Positions 8,352 through 19,474 of a stretch of DNA of 51,874 nt are shown here, one piece after another (position 1 is the stretch's first letter; every line of letters begins with the position of its first letter). A model generated the notes under the pieces. The model was not told the origin of the DNA. It did no database searches and saw only the letters and a program-made list of their open reading frames with translations. This stretch comes from Bryobacterales bacterium (GTDB lineage Bacteria > Acidobacteriota > Terriglobia > Bryobacterales > Bryobacteraceae). Position numbers and translations under genes: made by a program. Location: assembly GCA_030693045.1 (NCBI GenBank), contig JAUYBU010000068.1, forward strand, positions 1 to 51,874. Direction: 5' to 3'.

Positions 8352-9052
8352 CTCGAGAACAATTGCGCCGGCGTTTGGAGTTCCACCAGGATCTGGGTGT
8401 CAAGACCGTGTACCGGAGGGCGTGTGCCACACCTGTGGCACACGCCGCCGAGCCAGAGGCACAAGCTGAAGCCTGTGCCACCGACACGCTCGAAAAGATC
8501 CGCGCCGACATCGGCGATTGCACCCGCTGCCCCCTGCACCAGGGCCGCAACAAGATTGTGTTTGGGGTCGGCAACGAGCAGGCAAAACTGGTCTTCGTCG
8601 GAGAAGGTCCCGGCGCCGACGAAGACGCGCAGGGTATTCCGTTTGTCGGGCGCGCCGGCCAGCTTCTAACGCAGATGATCGAGAACACGGCCAAGAAGGA
8701 AGGCATTCCGCTGCTGCGCCGGGATGTCTACATCTGCAACGTGGTCAAGTGCCGCCCGCCGGAAAACCGCACCCCCGAGCCCGGCGAGATGGAGATCTGC
8801 GGCCAGTTTTTGTTCCGCCAGCTCGCCGCGATTAGCCCGAAGGCCATCTGCGTCCTGGGCGGGACCGCGGTGCGCGCGCTGCTCCAACGCACGGACGGCG
8901 TGACGCGGCTGCGCGGGCAGTGGCACCGCTGGCGCGACATTCCGGTGATGGTCACCTACCATCCGTCGTACCTTTTGCGCCCCTATAACCAGGACGCCAA
9001 GCGTGAAGCGTGGGAAGATCTGAAGAAGGTCCTTCACTACGTGTATGACTGA
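8348..9052 (+). CDS. Family 4 uracil-DNA glycosylase with repeat-derived linker
   Basis: A protein of 234 residues. Iron-sulfur cysteines are visible in CTRCPLH and CNVVKCRPP. The active-site motifs are VGEGPGADED and the DNA-binding loop HPSYLLR. The enzyme removes uracil from DNA after cytosine deamination. Start ATG 8348 overlaps the coaBC stop. Residues about 25-45, between a short N-terminal helix and the catalytic domain, are encoded by two palindromic repeats (8420-8445 and 8458-8479) that kept the frame open. This stretch reads CATPVAHAAEPEAQAEACAT and is probably a disordered linker. The 3' end overlaps tmk by 8 bases. Confidence 0.93.
   Translation: MTREQLRRRLEFHQDLGVKTVYRRACATPVAHAAEPEAQAEACATDTLEKIRADIGDCTRCPLHQGRNKIVFGVGNEQAKLVFVGEGPGADEDAQGIPFVGRAGQLLTQMIENTAKKEGIPLLRRDVYICNVVKCRPPENRTPEPGEMEICGQFLFRQLAAISPKAICVLGGTAVRALLQRTDGVTRLRGQWHRWRDIPVMVTYHPSYLLRPYNQDAKREAWEDLKKVLHYVYD
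8420..8479. repeat. Two palindromes inside a coding region
   Basis: 8420-8445 is a perfect inverted repeat with 12-base arms (GCGTGTGCCACA) and a 2-base loop. 8458-8479 is a second, imperfect one (GGCACA ... TGTGCC) of the CAGGCTGAAGCCTGTGCC type often scattered in Acidobacteria genomes; that link is from memory. Both are multiples compatible with the open frame of the glycosylase. Confidence 0.85.
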
Positions 9053-9689
9053 GATTCGCCGCGGCTGGTTCATCAACTTCGAAGGCATGGACGGCTGCGG
9101 CAAGACCACGCAAATGCGATTGCTGGCGCGGCGGCTGCGGGACCAGGGGCGCGAAGTCGTCGAGACTGTCGAGCCGGGCGGCACGCGCATCGGCAACCAG
9201 ATCCGCGCCATCCTACTGGATCCGTCGAACCAGGAAATGTTCCCTACCGCCGAGATGCTGCTGTACTTCGCGGCGCGAGCACAGAACGTCGATGAGATCA
9301 TCATGCCCGCGTTGAAGCTGGGCCGGATCGTGCTCAGCGACCGGTTCACCGACTCGACCATGGCCTACCAGGGCCTGGGCCGCGGCCTGGGCGAGGAAGT
9401 GGTGAACGCGCTGGACGCGGTCGCCTGCCGGGGGCTGAAGCCGGACCTCACGGTGGTGATCGACATCGACCTGGGGACCAGCCTGGAACGCGCCCGCGCG
9501 CGCAATCGCGAGAAATCGAGTTCGGACCGCATGGACGAGCAGGCGGCCGATTTTCACCAGCGCGTGCGGGAGGCCTATCTGTACATGGCCGCGAGCGAGC
9601 CGAAGCGGTTTCGCGTCATCGACGGCCGCGGCGCGGTGGAGGCGATCACCGCGGCGGTGTGGGACGCAGTAGCGTATGCGCAGGCGTGA
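9045..9689 (+). CDS. tmk: Thymidylate kinase
   Basis: A protein of 214 residues. The P-loop FEGMDGCGKTTQ is at residues 12-23, the DRx motif is LSDRFTDSTMAYQG, and the lid region is ARARNREKSSSDRMD. It phosphorylates dTMP to dTDP. It ends the housekeeping run that began with yicC and overlaps both neighbours, which suggests translational coupling through to the following exported protein gene. Confidence 0.95.
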   Translation: MTEIRRGWFINFEGMDGCGKTTQMRLLARRLRDQGREVVETVEPGGTRIGNQIRAILLDPSNQEMFPTAEMLLYFAARAQNVDEIIMPALKLGRIVLSDRFTDSTMAYQGLGRGLGEEVVNALDAVACRGLKPDLTVVIDIDLGTSLERARARNREKSSSDRMDEQAADFHQRVREAYLYMAASEPKRFRVIDGRGAVEAITAAVWDAVAYAQA

Positions 9690-11160
9690 ATGGATCGCAA
9701 GCATGGCGTGCGCCGCTACCGGCGCGGGCGTGCCACCCCAGGAGCGGTTCGTCGGCATTACCGTCATGCCGGAGTACATCCAGGCGGAGGGCGTTGATCG
9801 GGTGATCGAAAACATCCGCCAGCGTGCCGGCGCGACGGCGGTGTGTACGTCGCCGTACGTGATGGCGCCGGCGGATGAGAAGACCGGATCGCGCGAGCCG
9901 CCCATCGACGCGGGCGCGGGGAAAGTGCGATTGCTCGACCGGCCGCTGTGGGGCCGGCGCGAGTTGTTCGTTCGTACCGCGCCGGCGTTCGCGCCGGACC
10001 TGGCGCTGTATCGCGGGCTGCGCTATCAGCCGCCTCCGCCGGAGGATCTGACGCGGCGCGACGGCGCGCGGATCGGCGAGTTTCTTCGGGCGGCGCGCAA
10101 GGCGGGGTTGCGGGTCTACTTTCAGATTCAGGCGGCCAGTCCGCCCGGCTACCGGGTGCAGTTCGGCGGACCGGCGGACGAAGACCGGCCGCGGCTTCCC
10201 GACGGCCGGATTCCGCCGCGGCGCGTCGATAACAACGCGAGCCTTGCCAGCCCCGACGTCCGGCGCTATACCGAGGCGCTGATTCGCGACCTCTGCCGCG
10301 CCTGGCCGGAACTGGACGGCATCCGCGTCGATTGGCCGGAGTATCCGCCGTATTTCCTGGACGGCACGTTTCTGGATTTCAGCCGCCCGGCGCAACAGGC
10401 CGCCGAACGAATGAGTTTCCCGTTCGAGCGGATGCGGCGCGACGCGCTCGAAGCGTACCGATTGCTTCACGGGGGTCTGACCAACCGGCACCTGGAAAGC
10501 TGGATGGAGGCCGACGGCGGACGGTTCGCGCTGGCCGAGGCGATGGCGCGCCGGCCGGGGCTGGCCGAACTGTTCCGGTTCAAAGCCGCGCTGGCGGAAG
10601 AATTGCTGGCCGGCTTTCGCAAGGCGCTGACGGAGGCGGGCGGCGAGTCGAAAGAACTCGTGCCCAACCTGTTTCCGCCTCCGTTCTCGCTGGTCTCGGG
10701 CGCCGAGTTCGGCCGCGCCGCCCGGCACTCGACCTCGCTGAGCGTCAAGCTGTACACCATGCACTGGCCGATGATCGTTCGCTTCCACGCCGAAACGCTG
10801 CTGGGGGCCAACCCGGGGCTTTCCGAACGCCTGGTGGTGGGAACCCTGGCCCGGCTGATGGACGTGGCCGACAATCCCAGCGACCGCCTGACGGACTACC
10901 GCTACCCCGAGCCCGAGGAACCGCACCCGGCCGGCGCCGCGGCCCAGGCGCGCAAGATCCGCCAGGCGCGGGCCAGCGCCGCCGGCGCGCCGGTCAATGC
11001 GCTGGCTCACGGCTACGGCCCGCTGGAGGATTTCCGCGAGCGCCTGCGCACGGCCTGGCAGGCTTCCGGCGGCCGGGTGTGGGTCAACCGCTACGGCTAC
11101 CTGGGCGACGCCAAGCTCGACGCCATCCGGCAGGTGTGCGCGGACCAACGCCTGGCTTGA
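9676..11160 (+). CDS. Unknown exported protein, probably TIM-barrel-like
   Basis: A protein of 494 residues that I do not recognise. The N-terminus MRRREWIASMACAATGAG resembles a Tat or lipoprotein-type leader. Segments such as FLRAARKAGLRVYFQIQA, PDVRRYTEALIRDLCRAWP and ELDGIRVDWPEYPPYFLDG look like the strand-helix units of a glycoside-hydrolase-like barrel, where an Asp/Glu pair follows a strand (RVDWPEYP). The C-terminal part ends in a segment containing NALAHGYGPLEDF. The start overlaps tmk by 14 bases. A role in breaking down or sensing an external sugar is only a guess from fold-like features. Confidence 0.75.
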   Translation: MRRREWIASMACAATGAGVPPQERFVGITVMPEYIQAEGVDRVIENIRQRAGATAVCTSPYVMAPADEKTGSREPPIDAGAGKVRLLDRPLWGRRELFVRTAPAFAPDLALYRGLRYQPPPPEDLTRRDGARIGEFLRAARKAGLRVYFQIQAASPPGYRVQFGGPADEDRPRLPDGRIPPRRVDNNASLASPDVRRYTEALIRDLCRAWPELDGIRVDWPEYPPYFLDGTFLDFSRPAQQAAERMSFPFERMRRDALEAYRLLHGGLTNRHLESWMEADGGRFALAEAMARRPGLAELFRFKAALAEELLAGFRKALTEAGGESKELVPNLFPPPFSLVSGAEFGRAARHSTSLSVKLYTMHWPMIVRFHAETLLGANPGLSERLVVGTLARLMDVADNPSDRLTDYRYPEPEEPHPAGAAAQARKIRQARASAAGAPVNALAHGYGPLEDFRERLRTAWQASGGRVWVNRYGYLGDAKLDAIRQVCADQRLA

Positions 11161-11372
11161 CACTTGCTGTCACTCTACGGCCTCCGTGTGGCGGCTACGT
11201 TTCGAAGATGCTTTTGTGACCGGATTCAACTGCCCGGCCAAACCGTTCGGCAGTCCGGCCCTGTTCATTGCCTCATTTGCGGGGAAGCCGCGCTGTGCCA
11301 CTAAATCTTTGTTTCTTTGCGCGGCGCGACGATTTCGCGTTTTGGCCGCGGCGATGCCGCGCTGCGCCCCGA
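11161..11372. other. Intergenic stretch without a gene
   Basis: Between the unknown exported protein gene and the repeat array. No convincing reading frame, RNA gene or promoter is seen. GC skew and sense differ from the genes around it, and it leads directly into the array. Confidence 0.6.
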
Positions 11373-11721
11373 GGCCAAGCGATGGTTCCGCAGAATTCGC
11401 CCGGAGTGTTCCCGGATTCTGTCGTCGCGGGGGGACACGCCTGTGTCCCGTGGCCAAGCGATGGTTCCGCAAGATTAGCCCGGAGTGTCCTCGGGGGCGG
11501 GGGGATTCTGTCGTCGCGGGGGGACACGCCTGTGTCCCGTGGCCAGGCGATGGGTTGCGTAAGATTAGCCCGGAGTGTCCCCGGGTGTGGTCGATTGAGG
11601 GACACGCCTGTGTCCGTGGCCAGGCGATGGTTTCCGTAAGATTAGCCCGGAGTGTCCCCGGGTGTGGTTGTGTCCGCGGCCGGGCGATGGGCTGCGTGAG
11701 ATTAGCCCGGAGTGTCCCCGG
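11373..11721. repeat. Five-unit imperfect tandem repeat array (family B)
   Basis: Units begin at 11373, 11452, 11541, 11618 and 11678 with GGCCAAGCGATGG or a close variant, each followed by AGATTAGCCCGGAGTGTCC. The first three are also followed by a palindrome GGGACACGCCTGTGTCCC. Unit spacing is 79, 89, 77 and 60 bases, so the array is irregular and not CRISPR-like. The last unit runs into the 3' end of the rocD gene and supplies its stop codon. A further copy lies at 15916-15990. Confidence 0.9.
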
Positions 11722-12931
11722 TCACCTCGAACGCTTTGCGCACCTGGCCGACAGCCCAGGCCAGGTCCTCCTCGGAGATGATCAACGGGGGCGCCAGGCG
11801 GATCACGTAGTCGTGGGTCTCCTTGCACAGCAGGCCCAGGTCCTTGAGCCGCTCGCAGTAGGAGCGCGCCGGGACCATGAGTTCGATGCCCACCAGCAGG
11901 CCGCGGCCGCGAATGTCCCGGATGTGGGGATGGCGGATCTTTCGCAACTCGTAGAGCAGCCATGCGCCCAGTTCCGCCGAGCGGTCCGAGAGCCGTTCCT
12001 CCTGGATCACGCGCAGCGCCGCCCTGGCCACGGCGCAGGCCAGCGGGTTTCCGCCGTAAGTGCTTCCATGACTGCCGGGACGAAAGACGCCCAGGATCTC
12101 TTCGCTCGACACGACCGCCGATACCGGGTACACGCCCCCGGAGAGGGCCTTGCCGAGAATGAGGACGTCCGGCTGAACTTCTTCGTTCTGGCAGGCCAGC
12201 AGGCGCCCGGTTCTCCCCAGTCCGGTCTGGATTTCGTCGGCCACCGTCAGGACCCGCTCGCGGAGGCAGATCTGGGCGGCGTCCGCCAGGTAACCCGCGG
12301 GCGGGATGAGGATGCCGGCCTCGCACTGGATCGGCTCGAACAGAAAGGCGCAGGTGTTGGGAGTGATGGCCTGCTCCAGCGCTTCGGCGTCGCCGAAGGG
12401 CACGCTCACAAAGCCGGGCGTGAAGGGGCCGAATCCGTCGCGGTACAGAGGCTCGGACGAGAACCCGGTGATGGTGGTGGTGCGCCCGTGGAAGTTGTTT
12501 TCGCAGACGATGATCTCGGCCTCGCCCGGGGGGATGCTCTTGTGAGTGTAGCCCCAGCGGCGCGCGGCCTTGATGGCAGTCTCGACCGCTTCGGCGCCGG
12601 TGTTCATTGGCAGGACCATTTCCATCCCGCACAGTTGAGCCAGTTCGGCGACGAACCTCGGCAGTTGGTCGTTGCGAAAGGCGCGCGAGGTCAGGGTGAC
12701 CCGCGCGGCCTGCTCCCGCAGGGCCTGAATGATCCGCGGATGGCAATGACCCTGGTTCAGCGCGGAGTAGGCGCTCAGGCAATCCAGGTAGCGCTGTCCG
12801 TCGACGCCGTACACCCAGACCCCGGAGGCGCTGGCGACGACCACATCCAGAGGGCGGTAGTTGTGCGCCCCCCAGCGGTCTTCGATGTCGATGAGTTCGT
12901 CCGCGAGAGCGCGGGATTCGGCGTCGGACAT
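11702..12931 (-). CDS. rocD: Ornithine aminotransferase (ornithine--oxo-acid transaminase)
   Basis: A protein of 409 residues, class III PLP aminotransferase. The substrate-side motif is [15 protein letters not shown], the cofactor loop is [33 protein letters not shown] contains the PLP Asp, and the Schiff-base Lys is in [17 protein letters not shown]. It transfers the delta-amino group of ornithine to 2-oxoglutarate, giving glutamate semialdehyde. The next gene upstream on the same strand is proC, 12 bases away, which fits an ornithine-to-proline route. The last residues (TGDTPG) and the TAA stop come from repeat unit five of the adjacent array. Confidence 0.93.
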   Translation of the reverse strand: MSDAESRALADELIDIEDRWGAHNYRPLDVVVASASGVWVYGVDGQRYLDCLSAYSALNQGHCHPRIIQALREQAARVTLTSRAFRNDQLPRFVAELAQLCGMEMVLPMNTGAEAVETAIKAARRWGYTHKSIPPGEAEIIVCENNFHGRTTTITGFSSEPLYRDGFGPFTPGFVSVPFGDAEALEQAITPNTCAFLFEPIQCEAGILIPPAGYLADAAQICLRERVLTVADEIQTGLGRTGRLLACQNEEVQPDVLILGKALSGGVYPVSAVVSSEEILGVFRPGSHGSTYGGNPLACAVARAALRVIQEERLSDRSAELGAWLLYELRKIRHPHIRDIRGRGLLVGIELMVPARSYCERLKDLGLLCKETHDYVIRLAPPLIISEEDLAWAVGQVRKAFEVTGDTPG

Positions 12932-12943
12932 GGAGCGGGTCTC

Positions 12944-13852
12944 TTAGCGGCCCGCGCGCTGCCCGGCGGCGGTCTCCGAGATCTTCGTGGGAGCGACTCC
13001 CAGGTGGGCCGCGATCTTCGCGGCTTCCTCGACCGCCCGCGCCAGGACGGAACGGATCCTTCCATCCTCCAACATGAGCAAACCGGCGATGGTGCAACCG
13101 GCGGGCGTGGTGACGTCGTCGCGCAACGCGGCGGGGTGGCGTCCGGTCGCCAGGACCATCCGGGCCGCGCCCAGTGCCGTCTGCGCCACCAGCGTGAGCG
13201 CCAGTTGGCGCGGCAGGCCGACCCGCACTCCCGCGTCGGCGAAGGATTCCATGATCAGGAACTGATAAGCCGGGCCGCTGCCGCTGAGGGCGGTGACGGC
13301 GTTGAAGTGGATCTCGTCGACCGGGATGCACTTGCCCACCGCCTCGAAGATCTGGGTGGCCCGCTCCAGGTCGGACTTGGCGGCGTATCGGCCCCGGCAG
13401 ACGACGGTCATGCCTTCGCCCACGACGCAGGGCGTGTTGGGCATGGCGCGCACCACCGGGTTCTCGGAGCCCAGCAGCGACTCGAGCCGGTCGGTCGCTA
13501 CGCCGGCCAGGATCGAGATCAGCAGCGTCTCCCGCCGCAATCCGGCGTTTCTGATGGTGGCCAGCACCACCGGGGCATCGGCCGGTTTGACACAGACCAG
13601 GATCAGGTCCGCGGTGGGCACACGGTGCTGGAAATCGACCTCGACCGGGATCTCGAGTTCCTGGCCCACGCTCTCGCAGGTGGCGCCGTTCTTGTCTCCC
13701 GCCCAGATCCGCTGGCGGTCGATCAAGCCACTGTTCATCAGGCCCCGGATCAAAGTTCGACCCATGACACCGGCCCCGACGACCCCCAACGTCATCCCGT
13801 CGGCGATGACCGGAGCCGGCTCGGACGTGGCGTGTTCTTGTTCTTTCGACAT
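12944..13852 (-). CDS. proC: Pyrroline-5-carboxylate reductase
   Basis: A protein of 302 residues, slightly longer than usual at the N-terminus (about 20 residues before the Rossmann start LGVVGAGVMGRTLIRGL). Family motifs are VRAMPNTPCVVGEGMTV, TALSGSGPAYQFL and the dimerisation/signature region DDVTTPAGCTIAGL. It reduces P5C to proline with NAD(P)H. Since glutamate semialdehyde cyclises to P5C without an enzyme, ProC plus the downstream RocD turn ornithine into proline in two enzymatic steps. Confidence 0.95.
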   Translation of the reverse strand: MSKEQEHATSEPAPVIADGMTLGVVGAGVMGRTLIRGLMNSGLIDRQRIWAGDKNGATCESVGQELEIPVEVDFQHRVPTADLILVCVKPADAPVVLATIRNAGLRRETLLISILAGVATDRLESLLGSENPVVRAMPNTPCVVGEGMTVVCRGRYAAKSDLERATQIFEAVGKCIPVDEIHFNAVTALSGSGPAYQFLIMESFADAGVRVGLPRQLALTLVAQTALGAARMVLATGRHPAALRDDVTTPAGCTIAGLLMLEDGRIRSVLARAVEEAAKIAAHLGVAPTKISETAAGQRAGR

Positions 13853-13992
13853 CGAGTGACCTCACCTCGGGCGAGTCGCACCCAAACCCGATTTTTGAAG
13901 ATACCACACGGGGCCGGCGAGCCGGGACTGGCGTCGCCGCGAAGTAGCGCCGCGCGGCGGCTAAGGAGTATCCTCGTCCCGTGGAGGCCCTC

Positions 13993-15870
13993 ATGCCCGC
14001 ACGCACGCTGCTCACACTGTTGCTGGTTCTGTTTCCCGCGCTGGCGCAGACCAATCCGCGCCAGGTTCAGCGATTCCTCGATACCCCGCTGACAACGCCC
14101 GACGTCGTTGCGGCCGAGATCCGCCAATACCTGATGACTCGCGCACCGCGCCTGCCACAGGTTTCCTCGGCCGCCGATTGGACCCGCCGCGCCGGGGAGC
14201 TTCGCCGCCGAATGCTCGACGAGGTGGTCTTCCACGGATGGCCGAAGGAGTGGGTCGCCGCGCCGCTCAAGGTGGAAGACCTGGGCGTCTTCGCGACCGG
14301 GCCGGGCTACCGGATGCGCAAGCTGCGTTACGAGATCGTGCCCGGCTTCTGGTCCGCGGCCATCCTCTACGAACCTGAGCGCATGAACGGCAAGCTCCCG
14401 GCCGTGGTCAACGTGAACGGTCACGGGCAGCCGGGCAAGGCGCTCGAGTACAAACAGAAGCGCTGCATCAACCAGGCCAAGCGCGGCATCCTGGCGCTGA
14501 ACCTGGAGTGGATCAATTTCGGCGAACTGACGCACAAGGAGAACGCGCACTGGTTCCAGGCGCACCTGGACCTTGCCGGCGCAAGCGGCGTGGGCCTGTT
14601 TTACCTGGCCATGCGCAAGGGCGTCGATTACCTTTACGATCACCCCAACGCGGACCGCGCGCGCATCGGCGTCACCGGACTCTCCGGCGGCGGATGGCAG
14701 ACCATCACGCTGAGCGCATTGGATGAGCGCGTAACGCTCTCGGTGCCGGTGGCGGGCTACTCGACGCTCGAAGCGCGCATCGAGCGCACCGCCGACACCG
14801 GCGACATCGAACAGAATCCGGCCGACATGATGCGGGTCGGAGACTACTCGCATTTGACGGCCATGCGCGCGCCGCGTCCCACGCTGCTGATCTTCAACGC
14901 CGAGGACGACTGCTGCTTCCGCGCGCCCCTGGTCAAGCCCGGCGTCTATGACGACGTGCGCCCGTTCTTCCGCCTGTACGGGGCCGAAGATCGCTTCGGC
15001 TTTCACCAGAACACCGACCCGTCGGACCACAACTATCAGCTCGACAACCGCATCCAGTTCTACAAGTTCGCCGCGAAGCAGTTCGGCATGCCGCCGGTGG
15101 ACGGAGAAATCCCGTCCGATGCCGAGATCAAAACGCCCGAAGAGCTGAACGTGGGGCTGCCCGCGGGCAACCTGACCGTGCTGGGGCTGGCCCGGGAATT
15201 CGCGAAACGCATCCAGCGCCAGGCGCCCACGCAGGAACGCCTGCGCCAGGTGGTCCGGTTCCAGCCGGTCTCGGTGAAACACGCCTGGCCGGTGACGAAC
15301 TCGAATCAGAAGGGCCTCGAAACGCTGGCCTATAAGCTCGAGTTCTCAGACGGGCTGGCGGCGACGGCGCTGTGGCTCAAGTCGCTTTCGGCGGCCGATG
15401 CGCCGCCGGCGACGTTGGTGATCGACGACCAGGGCAAGCGCGCCGCTTCGGTCGAAGTTTCCGAACGCGTCAATCGCGGCGAGCAGGTGCTGGCCCTCGA
15501 CGCGATCTTCAACGGCGATGCCGCGCCACTGAAACCCGGCTCCAGCCATTACGCGCAGATGTTTTCGGCGCTGGGCGAGCGGCCGCTGGGGATCCAGGCC
15601 GCGCAACTCATCGCCGCCGCCAGATGGCTCCGTCAGACCCGGCGCGCCCCCTCGGTCCGCCTGGTGAGCCGGGGGATTCGCAGCCAGGTGGTGGCGCTCA
15701 CGGCCAAGGCGCTGGAACCGGCCGCGTTCGACACGGTTGTGATAATCGACGGCATGACGTCCTTCCAGCATCTGCTGGATGCGCCCGTCGAATACCAGGC
15801 CGCGCCGGATTTGTTCTGCCGCGACCTGTACCGGGAGTTCGACATCCGCGACCTCGCGCAACTCAAATAA
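13993..15870 (+). CDS. Exported alpha/beta hydrolase (acetyl xylan esterase-like)
   Basis: A protein of 625 residues with a signal peptide (MPARTLLTLLLVLFPALAQ). Start ATG 13993 has GGAGG five bases before it; an upstream GTG at 13981 would include that ribosome site and is less likely. The nucleophile elbow is GVTGLSGGGWQT and a likely acid is in LLIFNAEDDCC, followed by a His-bearing loop (FGFHQNTDPSDHNY). This is the pattern of the large secreted esterases near acetyl xylan esterase and dienelactone hydrolase. The C-terminal third (residues 400-625) is an extra domain with no clear motif. The stop TAA touches a large inverted repeat that may serve as terminator. Confidence 0.85.
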   Translation: MPARTLLTLLLVLFPALAQTNPRQVQRFLDTPLTTPDVVAAEIRQYLMTRAPRLPQVSSAADWTRRAGELRRRMLDEVVFHGWPKEWVAAPLKVEDLGVFATGPGYRMRKLRYEIVPGFWSAAILYEPERMNGKLPAVVNVNGHGQPGKALEYKQKRCINQAKRGILALNLEWINFGELTHKENAHWFQAHLDLAGASGVGLFYLAMRKGVDYLYDHPNADRARIGVTGLSGGGWQTITLSALDERVTLSVPVAGYSTLEARIERTADTGDIEQNPADMMRVGDYSHLTAMRAPRPTLLIFNAEDDCCFRAPLVKPGVYDDVRPFFRLYGAEDRFGFHQNTDPSDHNYQLDNRIQFYKFAAKQFGMPPVDGEIPSDAEIKTPEELNVGLPAGNLTVLGLAREFAKRIQRQAPTQERLRQVVRFQPVSVKHAWPVTNSNQKGLETLAYKLEFSDGLAATALWLKSLSAADAPPATLVIDDQGKRAASVEVSERVNRGEQVLALDAIFNGDAAPLKPGSSHYAQMFSALGERPLGIQAAQLIAAARWLRQTRRAPSVRLVSRGIRSQVVALTAKALEPAAFDTVVIIDGMTSFQHLLDAPVEYQAAPDLFCRDLYREFDIRDLAQLK

Positions 15871-16021
15871 ATGCGTCAGCCTGGTATGGTCCATTTATTT
15901 CGGGACAGACAGGTGTGTGCGGGGGACACGCCTGTGTCCCAAGGCTAAGCGATAGTTTCCGTAAGGTCAGCCCGGAGTGTCCCCGGGTTCGAGAAAAGGG
16001 GCCATACCAGGCTGACGCATT
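15870..16021. repeat. Composite inverted repeat enclosing a family B unit
   Basis: Perfect 20-base arms at 15870-15889 and 16002-16021 (AATGCGTCAGCCTGGTATGG and its complement) enclose 112 bases. The inside holds one family B unit: the palindrome GGGACACGCCTGTGTCCC, then AAGGCTAAGCGATAG and CAGCCCGGAGTGTCC. The left arm starts on the last base of the esterase stop codon. The right arm is followed by TTTTTT, so the structure could end transcription. Confidence 0.92.
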
Positions 16022-16068
16022 TTTTGGTTATCATTGAAACAGTCGATCCCAGAGGAGATGCTGAGTCA

Positions 16069-18000
<1,932 letters not shown>

Positions 18001-18061
18001 GATCGGGCCGTGTGACGGGGATTGCGCGCCGCCACCTTCCCAGGCCACCGGATATGCATCG

Positions 18062-19352
18062 TTACTGCACGGTCCAGGACCCCATGGCCTGCCAGCCCGT
18101 GTTGTTCAGCTCGTTGACATCGCGGGCCCCCAGGTAAAACACGCGGTTGCCCGCAAACCCCGCGCCGAACGCCATGTTCAGCGTCAGGGTCAGGGTGTTC
18201 CCGCTGGGGGACGCCGACGATCCCACGCCGTTCACCGCGCATTGGCTGTTGCTCAAACTGCCCGAGCCGTTCAGCGCCAGTCCGGGCAGCAGCGCGTCGC
18301 CATTATCGTTCACCAGGTACAGCGTGTTGCTGCCCCTTGCGTAAGCCAGATAACACGCGTGACGGCCGTCCAGCCAGTCGTTCACCAGGATGTTCATCAC
18401 GCCCAGGTCGTTGGCGCCTTTCGTGTCCGTGAAGGTGAATGTAAACGCCTTGGCGATACCGGCGCCTCGCGCCGGGTTCATGCCCGCTACCGCCGTGGTG
18501 GTGGTCTGCGTCGCTCCGGGCACCTTCCACACACCCATCCGCTGCCAGCCCGAGTTGTTCTCCAGCGCGTCCCGGGCGGCTACATACACAATCCGGGTAC
18601 CTGCAAACAAGGTCGGGAAGGTCATATTCAACGCCAGCGTCAGCGTGTTCCCGATGCCGGAGGCCGAAGATCCCACGCCGTTTATCAGGCATTGGCTGTT
18701 GGCCAGCAGGCCGGTCCCATTCAGCGGCATCGACCCCGCGTATCCGTCGCCGGCGTCGTTGCCCAGATACAGAGTATTGGCTGACCGGCTGTACAGAAGT
18801 TCACCAGAATGTTCACCACCCCCAGATCCTGATACCGGCTGGCCGCGGTGAACTGGAACGTAAACGTCTGCGTGGCCGTATTCCCGGCACCCGGACTCGG
18901 CGGCAGCACCCCAGGCGCCGACGGCCACGGCGACGCCAGCCGCCACGAGAACAGACCGTCCGGTTGCAGCCGCGACTGTGGCACCATCGAGTTCGGGAAC
19001 GGAAACATCACCTCCGTCCCGTCTCCCAGCGTGTGCCGCGTCGCCGGGTCCAATAAGACCGGTCCGGAAGCGCTGTAATCCGCCATCCGCTCGTTCGCCG
19101 TCGGCACTTACACTTCCGCCTTCACTCCCGGCGCAATGTTCAGCACACCGCAGAACTTCTGGTTGACGGATGCCCCACCAGCAGACGGACCCCGTTGATG
19201 TCCGGCTCCGAGATGTAGTCCAGCGTGTCGAGCCCCACCAACGCTCGCGGGGGCGGCAGGCATTGCCCATCCACCTGCGCTGTCGCGGATGTGGCTAGCA
19301 GGGCCAGCAGCGTCAGGCCCGCGTGGGATCTTGCGAATAATGGACGGTTCAT
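18062..19352 (-). pseudogene. Decayed surface protein gene with two beta-rich repeat domains
   Basis: The protein can be rebuilt only by joining three frames. 19352 to about 19165 gives a signal peptide (MNRPLFARSHAGLTLLALLA) and a short domain. The next frame continues with NQKFCGVLNIAPGVKAEV, then an in-frame TAA at 19108-19110 (GTG TAA GTG, likely from TAC), then to about 18795. The third frame runs to 18062 and ends WQAMGSWTVQ. Two tandem units of about 120 residues are recognisable, each with FTFxFT, LGVxNILVN, NTLYLxND, NGxGSSAS and GWQxMGxWxV. The first unit lacks about 28-31 bases between LGVVNILVN and YSRSANTLYL, causing the second shift. The domain resembles extracellular repeats common in Bryobacterales; function unknown. 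Confidence 0.82.
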
Positions 19353-19450
19353 TTCTTCCGGGTCCCTGGGACGTTTGCAGAATTGGTCATATTCCAGCCG
19401 TCATCGGGAACAACAGCCGTTCAGCTCCCCTAGCGCGGAAGGAGCGCCGC

Positions 19451-19456
19451 TATAAT
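19451..19456 (+). promoter_or_regulatory. Possible -10 element for the ABC ATPase gene
   Basis: TATAAT stands out in GC-rich DNA 19 bases before the ATG at 19475. No convincing -35 hexamer lies 16-18 bases upstream, so this is a weak call. GAGG at 19461-19464 can be the ribosome site. Confidence 0.35.
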
Positions 19457-19474
19457 GGCAGAGGATAACGGCGT

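Noticed and set aside
11373-11721. CRISPR array
   Set aside because: Units are spaced 60-89 bases apart, spacers are themselves similar to each other, the repeats contain long GC palindromes and no cas gene is near.
11565-14054. 829-codon frame opposite to the array, across rocD and proC
   Set aside because: A GC-rich shadow frame with Arg/Gly/Pro composition; the rocD and proC frames show all family motifs.
10997-14092. 1031-codon plus-strand frame
   Set aside because: Antisense shadow of rocD and proC running through the repeat array; no recognisable domain.
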